From Oceanicola sp. (GTDB lineage Bacteria > Pseudomonadota > Alphaproteobacteria > Rhodobacterales > Rhodobacteraceae), in the NCBI GenBank assembly GCA_017792405.1, contig CP051231.1, positions 1,800,895 through 1,864,894 on the forward strand: a stretch of DNA of 64,000 nucleotides, read 5' to 3'. Position numbers and translations under genes: made by a program. The stretch's first letter is position 1, and the number at the start of each line of letters is the position of its first letter. The notes under the pieces are model-generated. The model was not told where the DNA came from. It was given only the letters and a program-made list of their open reading frames with translations, and did not search any database. Shown here one piece after another: positions 54,972 through 62,607 of this stretch.

Positions 54972-55196
54972 TCAGGCCTTGTCTTTCTCTTCCGGCGTCA
55001 CGTCACGCGCGGCAGCAGCATCGGCCTCTTCCAGCTCTTTCGTGCCTTCCGAAACGCCCTTCTTGAAGGAGGTGATCCCCTTGCCCACTTCGCCCATCAG
55101 CGAAGAGATCTTGCCGCGCCCGAAGAGCACCAGCACCACGACGGCGATGAGAAGCCAGCCGACCGGGGGGATATTGGTGATGAACATCGCTTGCAT
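54972..55196 (-). CDS. tatA: Sec-independent translocase TatA
   Basis: TatA forms the translocation pore. The 74-aa product has one membrane helix ([19 protein letters not shown]) with the hallmark [23 protein letters not shown] amphipathic segment and an acidic end. The ATG at 55196 (MQAMFIT) follows GGACGGG; the ATG at 55187 is also possible. First gene of the tatABC-ATPase unit. Confidence 0.95.
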   Translation of the reverse strand: MQAMFITNIPPVGWLLIAVVVLVLFGRGKISSLMGEVGKGITSFKKGVSEGTKELEEADAAAARDVTPEEKDKA

Positions 55197-55346
55197 GATT
55201 TGCCCGTCCTTTGATCCCTGAAGCCTTGCAACGGAGCCCACAGGGCCCGCGAAGTCGTCCCTATTTATGGAGTTTCCGGCCCGGGCGAAAGGGGCGTTTA
55301 CATCACGATTGGGCAAATCCCGCGGTCAAACCGCCGCAGCGCCCCG

Positions 55347-56426
55347 TCAATCCGTGCGAAGAGGAAACAGAAAGCACCTGTCGCGCCGAATGGTGAGCCA
55401 CAGCACAGTGCCCAGCTTGGGCAGGAACACCGAGGGAATCGTCGCCTTCAGCACCTCGCCGTCATGATCCATCTTCAGCTCCACAAGGCTCTCCCGCCCC
55501 ATGAAGCGTGCCCGCTGCACAACGCCTCGCGCCGGCATCCCGTGGCTCTCCGTCGGGTTCGGCCCGCGCCCGCCCCGGTCAAAGTCGATCGTCAGGTGCT
55601 GCGGGCGAAAGACGATCTCCACCTCCCGTCCATCCGGCACGCCAGGCGCGAGGAAGGAGCCAAAGGGCGTTTCCGTCAAAGCCCCTTCAACTTTGCCGCG
55701 CAGAATATTGATATCGCTGAAAAACGCTGCCGCCTTCCGGTCCGCCGGGTTGTTGTAAACCGTGTAGGGCGCGCCCCTCTGCACAATCACGCCATCCCGC
55801 ATCAGCAGGATCTCGTCGGCCATCCGCATCGCCTCGTCGGGCTCGTGGGTCACCAGCAGAACCGCCGTGCCCTCCTCCTTCAGCACGCTCAGCGTCTGGT
55901 CGCGAATGTCGTCTCTCAGCCGCATATCGAGGCCGGAGAAGGGCTCATCCATCAGCATCACGCGGGGCCGCGGGGCCAGGGCACGCGCCAGCGCCACCCG
56001 CTGTTGCTCCCCGCCCGAAAGTTCGTGCGGATAGGCCTCCGCATGGCGGCTGAGGCCGACGCGTTCGAGCAGCTCCGCCACCCGCGCCCGCGCACCCCCG
56101 CGCTTGAGGCCAAACGCCACGTTCTTCGCCACCGTCAGATGCGGAAACAGGGCAAAGTCCTGAAACATCAGGCCAATCTGTCGCTCTTCCGGCGGCACAA
56201 AGCTGCCTGCGTCTGAGAGCACCCTGCCCTCCGAAAGCACCCGCCCCGCATCGGGCCGGTCGACGCCTGCGATCATGCGCAACGTGGTGGATTTTCCGCA
56301 GCCGGAAGGGCCAAGCAGGCAGGTCACCTGCCCGGGCGCCACCTGAAGCGACAGGTCGCGCACCACCTCGCGCCCGCCCAGCCGGCGGGTGAGGTTTTGC
56401 ACATCAAGCCTGTCGCTCTCCGCCAC
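55347..56426 (-). CDS. ABC transporter ATP-binding protein, FbpC/PotA type
   Basis: A 359-aa ATPase. Walker A LLGPSGCGKSTTLRMIAG, Q-loop QIGLMFQDFALFPHLTV, signature LSGGEQQRVALARAL, Walker B RVMLMDEPFSGLD and the H-loop VTHEPDEA are intact. The C-terminal TOBE-type domain (residues about 240-359) is typical of importers of iron(III), sulfate, spermidine or thiamine. No permease or binding protein is adjacent, so the transporter is unknown. The start codon is GTG at 56426. Confidence 0.9.
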   Translation of the reverse strand: MAESDRLDVQNLTRRLGGREVVRDLSLQVAPGQVTCLLGPSGCGKSTTLRMIAGVDRPDAGRVLSEGRVLSDAGSFVPPEERQIGLMFQDFALFPHLTVAKNVAFGLKRGGARARVAELLERVGLSRHAEAYPHELSGGEQQRVALARALAPRPRVMLMDEPFSGLDMRLRDDIRDQTLSVLKEEGTAVLLVTHEPDEAMRMADEILLMRDGVIVQRGAPYTVYNNPADRKAAAFFSDINILRGKVEGALTETPFGSFLAPGVPDGREVEIVFRPQHLTIDFDRGGRGPNPTESHGMPARGVVQRARFMGRESLVELKMDHDGEVLKATIPSVFLPKLGTVLWLTIRRDRCFLFPLRTD

Positions 56427-56511
56427 GCCAATGCCTTCCCGTTACCCGACCGAAAAAATCGGGTTTCGGGCGGTGGTAGCAGCCGTCCCGCCGCCCGGCA
56501 AGTCGGCCCGG

Positions 56512-57294
56512 TCAGGCCAGCGTGTAGTTGAGCGAACCGCCGTCCAGCAGGATGTTCTGGCCGATCATGTAGCCCGCGTGCTTGGAGCAGAGGAAGGCAC
56601 AGGTCGCCCCGAACTCCTCAATCGTGCCATAGCGGTTGGCCGGAATGGTCGAGGCCCGCTTGGACCGCGCCTCTTCCATGCTGATGCCTTCCTTCTCGCA
56701 AACTCCTTTGTCGAGCGAATCCGCCCGGTCGGTCGCGTGAATGCCGGGCAGCAGGTTGTTGATATTGACGCCATATTCCGCCACCTGCCGCGCCGTACCC
56801 GCCACAAACCCGGTCAGCCCTGCACGCGCAGAATTCGAGAGACCGAGCACCGCAATCGGGCTTTTCACCGACTGGCTGGTGATGTTCACCACCTTGCCCC
56901 AGCGCCGCTCGATCATGCCCGGCAGGGCCGCCTGCATCAGTGCGATTGGCGTGAGCATGTTGGCATCCAGCGCGGCGATAAAGTCATCGCGGTCCCAGTC
57001 CTGCCACATGCCCGGGGGTGGGCCGCCCGCGTTGGTTACGAGGATCTCAACGGTGCCGGCCGCGCCCAGCAGCTTGGCCCGGCCCTCCTCGGTGGTCACG
57101 TCGCAGGCCACGGTCTCGACCTCAACGCCAAAATCCTTGCGGATCGCTTCTGCCGAGGCTTCCAGCGCCTCTTCGCCGCGGGCGTTCATCACCAGCGAAC
57201 AGCCCGCCTCTGCCAGCGCCCGTGCGCAGCCCAGGCCGAGGCCCTTGGAAGACGCCGCCACCAGTGCGCGCTTGCCTGAAATTCCCAGATCCAT
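56512..57294 (-). CDS. SDR protein lacking the canonical Tyr-Lys pair
   Basis: A 260-aa short-chain dehydrogenase. The cofactor loop ASSKGLGLG and the NAGGPP turn are present. Where FabG-type enzymes have Y-x-x-x-K, this reads LSNSARAGLTGF, so Tyr becomes Ser and Lys becomes Arg. The Ser in NITSQSV is kept. I recall a sub-family sharing this LSNS-x-R-x-G form, so the change is probably not decay. The ATG at 57294 follows GGGAGAACC. Substrate unknown. Confidence 0.85.
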   Translation of the reverse strand: MDLGISGKRALVAASSKGLGLGCARALAEAGCSLVMNARGEEALEASAEAIRKDFGVEVETVACDVTTEEGRAKLLGAAGTVEILVTNAGGPPPGMWQDWDRDDFIAALDANMLTPIALMQAALPGMIERRWGKVVNITSQSVKSPIAVLGLSNSARAGLTGFVAGTARQVAEYGVNINNLLPGIHATDRADSLDKGVCEKEGISMEEARSKRASTIPANRYGTIEEFGATCAFLCSKHAGYMIGQNILLDGGSLNYTLA

Positions 57295-57515
57295 CTTGGT
57301 TCTCCCTGATTGTATTGCCGCCGTGGTGCCTGCCCGCCCGTCGATTCGCCAGACTGGTCGGGGTGGCACCGCGCGTTATGTCCTTGTTAATTGTCAGCCT
57401 GCACAATTGCCACAAGCTCTGGGCAATCCGCCGCACCAGACCGCCGCGCCAAGCCCGCCTGCTTGACCTCGGCGCGACCTCAGGTAAGTGTTTTTGCAGG
57501 TGGTGGCATGACAGG

Positions 57516-57535
57516 TTGCGGAAGGAATTCCGCAA
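57516..57535. promoter_or_regulatory. Perfect 8-bp palindrome upstream of the second Hint gene
   Basis: TTGCGGAA-GGAA-TTCCGCAA, spacer four bases, lies 22 bases before the start of the Hint gene. It is the shape of a dimeric repressor or activator site. The regulator is not known. Confidence 0.5.
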
Positions 57536-57557
57536 GACACGAAGAATTCGAGTGCTG

Positions 57558-58607
57558 ATGACCACGCCACACGCCTCATCCGAAGACCGGCCGGACACCC
57601 CGGCAACCAGCAGCCCGCGCCGTGCGAGCTATGGCTGCCACGTGTTTGCTGGGGATGATCTGCACGTGACCTCTGGCGCCAACCTTGGCGACACGCTCGG
57701 CCCGATCGACGAGCTTTGCGAGGGCGATACCTACGGGCTGTCAGAGGAGGCGGAAGTTTCCAAGCTTGCACTGGTCACAGAAGAGGGCCGCCTGCTTGTC
57801 GCCAGCGATTCAGAGCTGGGCGAGCCGGGCAATGCTGTCACCCTCGCTGGGCGTTTGACCTTCATGGGCGGAGATGGCGGCGGGATGGACCTGTTGGTAA
57901 TCGAGTTGCCCGGCCCCGACGGCAGCGGCCGCCACTTCCTGCCGCTTCAGCCTATGGAGCCCCGCGTCGACTACGCCCTCATCGGTGTGTCGGACGAGCC
58001 GGGCGAGGTGCAACTCTCCGATCTTACCTCCTTTGCTTTTGCCCGCGGCACGGCGATCACCCTCGCCTCTGGCGCGCAAAAGCCGGTGGAGGAGCTCGAA
58101 GCCGGTGACAGGGTGCTGACCCGCGACCACGGCGCACAGCCCGTGCGCTGGATCGGCATGCAAACGGTCCGGGCGGTCGGCGCCTATGCGCCCGTGGTGA
58201 TCTCCAAAGACACGCTGGGAAATGCTGCCGATCTGATCCTGAGTCAGCACCAGCGTCTTTTCGTCTACCAGCGCGGCGCCGACAGGGTGACCGAAACCGC
58301 TGAGATGCTCGTAAAAGCCGCGCTGCTGGTCGATGACGACGCGGTCTTCATTCGCAAGGGCGGCTTTGTCGACTATTTCACGCTCGTCTTCGACCACCAT
58401 GAGGTGATCTACGCCGAGTGTATCCCCGTGGAATCGCTGGAGCTTTCGCCGGATACCCGGCAAAGCCTGCCCGGTGAAATCGCCGCCGGGATTGAAGCCG
58501 AATTCGGCGACCTTGCTCATACTCCGGCTTTTGGCACCGAGGTCTCGGGCAAAGAACTCAGCGCCGACAAGCGGCGCAAGATCTTCAAAGGCAGCGCGGG
58601 GCGTTAA
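57558..58607 (+). CDS. Hint-domain protein, autoprocessing cysteine absent
   Basis: A 349-aa protein. Residues about 1-160 are an unfamiliar beta-rich part. Residues about 165-315 form a Hint_2 domain: FARGTAITLASGAQKPVEELEAGDRVLTRDHGAQPVRWIG, then ADLILSQHQRLFVYQ, the block with the usual His, and HEVIYAECIPVESLELSP. The position of the Hint cysteine (before the G-T-x-I block) is Ala-Arg. The sequence resembles a common Rhodobacteraceae form of Hint protein, and these may be structural. ATG at 57558. The 263-base gap before it holds the palindrome. Confidence 0.75.
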   Translation: MTTPHASSEDRPDTPATSSPRRASYGCHVFAGDDLHVTSGANLGDTLGPIDELCEGDTYGLSEEAEVSKLALVTEEGRLLVASDSELGEPGNAVTLAGRLTFMGGDGGGMDLLVIELPGPDGSGRHFLPLQPMEPRVDYALIGVSDEPGEVQLSDLTSFAFARGTAITLASGAQKPVEELEAGDRVLTRDHGAQPVRWIGMQTVRAVGAYAPVVISKDTLGNAADLILSQHQRLFVYQRGADRVTETAEMLVKAALLVDDDAVFIRKGGFVDYFTLVFDHHEVIYAECIPVESLELSPDTRQSLPGEIAAGIEAEFGDLAHTPAFGTEVSGKELSADKRRKIFKGSAGR

Positions 58608-58615
58608 TGCTTTCT

Positions 58616-58882
58616 TTACTTCCGCAGCGCCTCGATGAGCTCATCCTTGGTCATCTCGCTGCGCCCAGCCACATCAAGCTCCTGCGCCCGCTCATATAGC
58701 TCCTTGGCCGTCCACTCCTCGTAGGGCGGCGCCTTCCCACCCTTCTCGCTCGGGTCCATGTCGGGGTTCGCCTGCGCATTGGCGATCCGCGCCGACTTCT
58801 CCTTCGAGTAGCCCTTGTCGCGCAATGCCTCGTAGGTGTCGTGGTCTTTCACACTCGGGCCCGGGTCTTCTTTCTTCGCCAT
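58616..58882 (-). CDS. Small Rho-N/SAP-like protein (DUF7218-type)
   Basis: An 88-aa protein. The N-terminal half KDHDTYEALRDKGYSKEKSARIANAQAN recurs in small bacterial proteins, and the C-terminal half WTAKELYERAQELDVAGRSEMTKDELIEALRK is a Rho-N-terminal or SAP-like helix-hairpin that can bind nucleic acid. A strong GGAGACACAA precedes the ATG. It is only eight bases from the convergent Hint stop and is divergent from prfC. Confidence 0.75.
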   Translation of the reverse strand: MAKKEDPGPSVKDHDTYEALRDKGYSKEKSARIANAQANPDMDPSEKGGKAPPYEEWTAKELYERAQELDVAGRSEMTKDELIEALRK

Positions 58883-58952
58883 TTTGTGTCTCCTTCAACG
58901 GCACAACGCCCATGCCCGCTTGCCGTTCCCGCCGGGCATGGTAGAGAGCGCC

Positions 58953-60551
58953 ATGCTCGATAATCGCCCCACCCTGCCCCCAGAAATCGCCCGCCGCCGG
59001 ACCTTTGCGATCATCTCGCACCCCGACGCCGGCAAGACGACGCTGACCGAGAAGTTCCTGCTCTACGGCGGCGCGATTCAGATGGCTGGCCAAGTGCGGG
59101 CCAAGGGCGAGGCGCGCCGCACGCGCTCGGACTTCATGCAGATGGAGAAGGACCGGGGCATCTCCGTCTCCGCCTCCGCCATGTCGTTCGATTACGGCAA
59201 GTTCCGCTTCAACCTCGTCGACACGCCCGGCCACAGCGACTTCTCCGAAGACACCTACCGCACCCTGACGGCGGTGGATGCCGCGGTGATGGTGATCGAC
59301 GGCGCCAAGGGCGTCGAGAGCCAGACACAAAAGCTGTTCGAGGTCTGCCGCCTACGCGACCTGCCGATCCTGACGTTCTGTAACAAGATGGACCGCGAGA
59401 GCCGCGACACCTTCGAGATCATCGACGAGATTCAGGAGATGCTGGCGATCGACGTGACCCCCGCAAGCTGGCCTATCGGCGTCGGCCGAGACTTCCTCGG
59501 TTGCTACGACATGATCCACAACCGCCTCGAGCTGATGGACCGGGCCGACCGCAACAAGGTGGCCGAAAGCATCAAGATCAACGGCCTCGACGACCCCAAA
59601 CTTGCCGAGCACGTGCCCGCCGACCTGCTGGAAAAGCTGCTAGAAGAGGTCGAGATGGCCCGCGAATTGCTGCCTCCGCTCGACGCACAGGCGCTCTCCG
59701 AAGGCACGCTGACCCCCATCTGGTTCGGCTCCGCGATCAACAGCTTTGGCGTGAAAGAGCTGATGGACGGCATCGCGGAATACGGCCCCGAGCCGCAACC
59801 GCAGAGCGCCGAACCGCGCCAGATTTCGCCTGAGGAAACAAAGGTTTCCGGCTTTGTCTTCAAAGTTCAGGCGAACATGGACCCAAAGCACCGCGACCGC
59901 GTGGCCTTCCTCCGCCTTGCCTCCGGCCACTTCCAGCGCGGCATGAAGCTCACCCATGTGCGCACCAAGAAGCCGATGGCCGTGTCGTCCCCCGTGCTCT
60001 TTCTCGCCTCCGACCGCGAGCTGGCCGAAGAGGCCTGGGCTGGTGACATCATCGGCATCCCCAACCACGGCCAGCTCCGCATCGGCGACACGCTGACCGA
60101 GGGCGAAGCGCTGAAGGTCACCGGCATCCCCTCCTTCGCGCCGGAGCTCCTGCAAAACTGCCGCGCGGGCGACCCGCTTAAAGCCAAGCACCTCGACAAG
60201 GCGCTGATGCAATTCGCCGAGGAAGGCGCGGCCAAGGTATTCAAGCCCACCTTCGGCTCCGGATTCATCGTCGGCGTTGTGGGGCAGCTCCAATTCGAGG
60301 TTCTGGCCTCCCGGATCGAGCTGGAATACGGGCTGCCGGTGCGCTTCGAGGCGTCGCAATTCACCTCCGCCCGCTGGGTCTCCGGCCCGAAGGAGGCGGT
60401 GGAAAAATTCGCCGCGGCCAACAAGCAGCACATGGGCGAGGATAACGACGGAGACCTCGTTTATCTCACGCGTCTTCAATGGGATATTGACCGGGTCGAG
60501 CGCGATTACCCGGATGTCCGGCTCACCGCGACCAAGGAAATGATGGTGTAA
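58953..60551 (+). CDS. prfC: Peptide chain release factor 3
   Basis: RF3 is a GTPase that removes RF1 and RF2 from ribosomes. The 532-aa product has the G1 ISHPDAGKTTLTEKFL, the switch I region, G3 DTPGHSDFSEDTYR, G4 CNKMDRES and the conserved VEREYPDVR-like C-terminus (VERDYPDVRLTATKEM). The ATG at 58953 was chosen; an in-frame ATG 15 bases upstream is possible. The gene is divergent from the Rho-N-like gene. Alphaproteobacterial RF3 is usually this length. Confidence 0.96.
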   Translation: MLDNRPTLPPEIARRRTFAIISHPDAGKTTLTEKFLLYGGAIQMAGQVRAKGEARRTRSDFMQMEKDRGISVSASAMSFDYGKFRFNLVDTPGHSDFSEDTYRTLTAVDAAVMVIDGAKGVESQTQKLFEVCRLRDLPILTFCNKMDRESRDTFEIIDEIQEMLAIDVTPASWPIGVGRDFLGCYDMIHNRLELMDRADRNKVAESIKINGLDDPKLAEHVPADLLEKLLEEVEMARELLPPLDAQALSEGTLTPIWFGSAINSFGVKELMDGIAEYGPEPQPQSAEPRQISPEETKVSGFVFKVQANMDPKHRDRVAFLRLASGHFQRGMKLTHVRTKKPMAVSSPVLFLASDRELAEEAWAGDIIGIPNHGQLRIGDTLTEGEALKVTGIPSFAPELLQNCRAGDPLKAKHLDKALMQFAEEGAAKVFKPTFGSGFIVGVVGQLQFEVLASRIELEYGLPVRFEASQFTSARWVSGPKEAVEKFAAANKQHMGEDNDGDLVYLTRLQWDIDRVERDYPDVRLTATKEMMV

Positions 60552-60574
60552 GTCGGGCCACGGTCCGGCCCGCC

Positions 60575-61546
60575 TCAAGCCCCGGCGATCACCTCTTCCA
60601 CCAACGCCTGCAGCTGACCAAAGTAGCCGCCGCTGCGGGCGGGCTGGGTCGGGTCGGAGGTAATCGTCACCACCACCTCGGCCTCCGGGCAGACCGCCAG
60701 AACCTGCCCGCCATAGCCCCTTGCGAGGGCGTAGGACATGCCGCCAGCTTCGCCAATGAACCAGCCGTAACCATAGCCCAGCCCGGACCACGGCGAGCGT
60801 GTGCGCGGCACAAAGCTCGCCTCGATCCATTCTGCACTCAAAACCCGCTCGCCCTGCCACAGACCACCCGCCCGGATCATCTCGCCAAACTGGGTGAGAC
60901 CATCGGGCGAGACGGCCATTTCGTTGCCGCCGAGGTAGCGGCCCTGCGGGTCGCGCGTCCACGCCGGAATCTCGCCCAGAACCGCGCCGAGACGGTCACG
61001 CATGAGCGATAGCAGAGAAGCGCCACCCACCTCGGCCAGCACCGCCCCAAGCACATGTGTCGTGCCGGTAGAATAGAGCATCCGCCCACCCGGCACGGCG
61101 ACCATTTCGCGCCCCAAGACATTGGCGACCCAGTTGCTACTCGAAACCCATGCACCGTAGTTGGCCCCAGAGGTCCGCTCCAGCCCCGCCCTGAGGGTGA
61201 CGAGATCTTCCATAGTGATCCCGGCAACGCCGCTGTCAGCGCCCGAGGGGATCAGGTCCGGCGTCACCTCCCCTAACGTCGCGGCCACACCACTCAATTC
61301 ACCGCGATCCACCGCGCAGCCGAGCAAGGCCGCAACGAGGGTCTTCGACACTGACTTCACGTTCACTGGGCGTGTCACCGCTGGTCCGGCCACAACCTCT
61401 TCCACCAACCGTTCTCCGCCGCGCTGCACGATGAGGCAGCGGAGTTGCTCATAACTCCGAGCCTTTTCCTCCAAGCTCTGGGCCATCAGCGGACGGGCGA
61501 CGAGTAGGAGAGCGGGGGCGGCGAGCATGGTGCGGCGGGTGATCAT
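60575..61546 (-). CDS. Exported serine hydrolase of the beta-lactamase class C fold
   Basis: A 323-aa protein with a twin-arginine-like signal (MITRRTMLAAPALLLVARPLMAQ). The S-x-x-K nucleophile motif is visible as VKSVSKTLVAAL; the Tyr motif is YST or YGYGW region, and the third motif YGGQVLAV lies near the end. Family members are beta-lactamases, esterases or D-peptidases; which one is open. It converges on prfC (23 bases) and is divergent from the esterase gene with 107 bases between. Confidence 0.82.
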   Translation of the reverse strand: MITRRTMLAAPALLLVARPLMAQSLEEKARSYEQLRCLIVQRGGERLVEEVVAGPAVTRPVNVKSVSKTLVAALLGCAVDRGELSGVAATLGEVTPDLIPSGADSGVAGITMEDLVTLRAGLERTSGANYGAWVSSSNWVANVLGREMVAVPGGRMLYSTGTTHVLGAVLAEVGGASLLSLMRDRLGAVLGEIPAWTRDPQGRYLGGNEMAVSPDGLTQFGEMIRAGGLWQGERVLSAEWIEASFVPRTRSPWSGLGYGYGWFIGEAGGMSYALARGYGGQVLAVCPEAEVVVTITSDPTQPARSGGYFGQLQALVEEVIAGA

Positions 61547-61653
61547 GCGCCAAGATTTGCGGCGCAGAAGCCGCAGGCCAAGAAACCTTTTTGTGATCGC
61601 GTAGGCAAATGCCGCGCCACGCGTAAGATGCTGCAAGGAGTGACGAAACGCCC

Positions 61654-62487
61654 ATGATCACACGCCGCTACACCCTCGCAGGCCTCGCCGCATTGGCCGC
61701 TACAAGCGCCCTGCCCGCCCGTGCCACGACCCTGCGCCGCGATCAGGCGTACGGGCCGCATGCCTTGCAGCGCTACGATGTCTACATGCCTGAGGGCGCT
61801 TCGGCGGCGCCTCTGGTGGTGTTCCTCCACGGCGGCGGCTGGGCCTTTGGCGACAAGGCCAATGAAAATGTCTGGAAGGCGAAGTCGGCGCATTGGAACG
61901 GGCGCGGCATCGGCTTTGTCTCGGTCAACACCCGGCTGCTGCCCGAGGCCGACCCGATGCAGCAGGCCGCCGATCTGGCTCGCGCGCTGGCCCATGTGCA
62001 GCAGAACGCGCGGGGCTGGGGCGCCGACCCAGCGAGGATTGCGCTGATGGGACATTCCGCAGGCGCGCATCTCGCTGCCCTGCTGGGTGCCGATCCAGGC
62101 CTTGCCCGCCGCTGGGGCGCTGACCCATGGCGGGCCACGGTGGCACTCGATTCCGCCGTCTACGACACCGAACGCTACATGGCCCGCAAACCCTCTCGCA
62201 TCCACCGCCGCGCCTTCGGCACCAGCCGCGCCTTCTGGCAGGATGCCTCACCCATGGCCCGCCTCGGCCCCAGCGCTACGCCCTTCCTTCTCGTCGCCTC
62301 CTCCAAACGCCGCGCCTCGCTCTCGGCAGCCCGCAATTTTGCCCGCGTTGCCAAGGCTCGCAAAGTCGAGGCGGAGGTCTACGAGATCGACCATTCACAC
62401 GCCGCAATCAACAGCGCCCTCGGCCTGCCCGGCCCCTATACGGACACGGTCGATGCCTTCCTTGCGCGCCAGGGCTTGGTTGATTGA
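61654..62487 (+). CDS. Exported alpha/beta hydrolase (esterase/lipase)
   Basis: A 277-aa protein with a Tat-like signal (MITRRYTLAGLAALAATSALPARA). The oxyanion motif HGGGWAFGD and nucleophile elbow IALMGHSAGAHLAAL show a hormone-sensitive-lipase or BD-FAE-like fold; Asp near LLVASS and His in DHSHAAIN complete a triad. Ribosome-binding site GGAG is 14 bases off. Both divergent genes here start with MITRR and export signals, so they may share control and location. Confidence 0.85.
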   Translation: MITRRYTLAGLAALAATSALPARATTLRRDQAYGPHALQRYDVYMPEGASAAPLVVFLHGGGWAFGDKANENVWKAKSAHWNGRGIGFVSVNTRLLPEADPMQQAADLARALAHVQQNARGWGADPARIALMGHSAGAHLAALLGADPGLARRWGADPWRATVALDSAVYDTERYMARKPSRIHRRAFGTSRAFWQDASPMARLGPSATPFLLVASSKRRASLSAARNFARVAKARKVEAEVYEIDHSHAAINSALGLPGPYTDTVDAFLARQGLVD

Positions 62488-62575
62488 CCTTGCCGCCAAA
62501 CTGGGTTAGGTGGCCAATGCTCTCACGATGCGCGTGCGGGCAGCGCGGGGCGCCTGATCATTGCGTCCCAATCCC

Positions 62576-62592
62576 GCGGGGTTCGACCCCGC
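62576..62592. promoter_or_regulatory. Short GC hairpin before the DEAD-box gene
   Basis: GCGGGGT-TCG-ACCCCGC, a perfect 7-bp stem with a 3-base loop, 16 bases before the helicase ATG. Probably in the mRNA leader; no T-run. Confidence 0.4.
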
Positions 62593-62607
62593 AAGACACG
62601 GACGTAC

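Noticed and set aside
62576..62592. T-arm-like GGGGTTCGACCCC suggesting a tRNA
   Set aside because: No acceptor or anticodon arm fits around it, and the loop begins with the wrong base when five pairs are kept.
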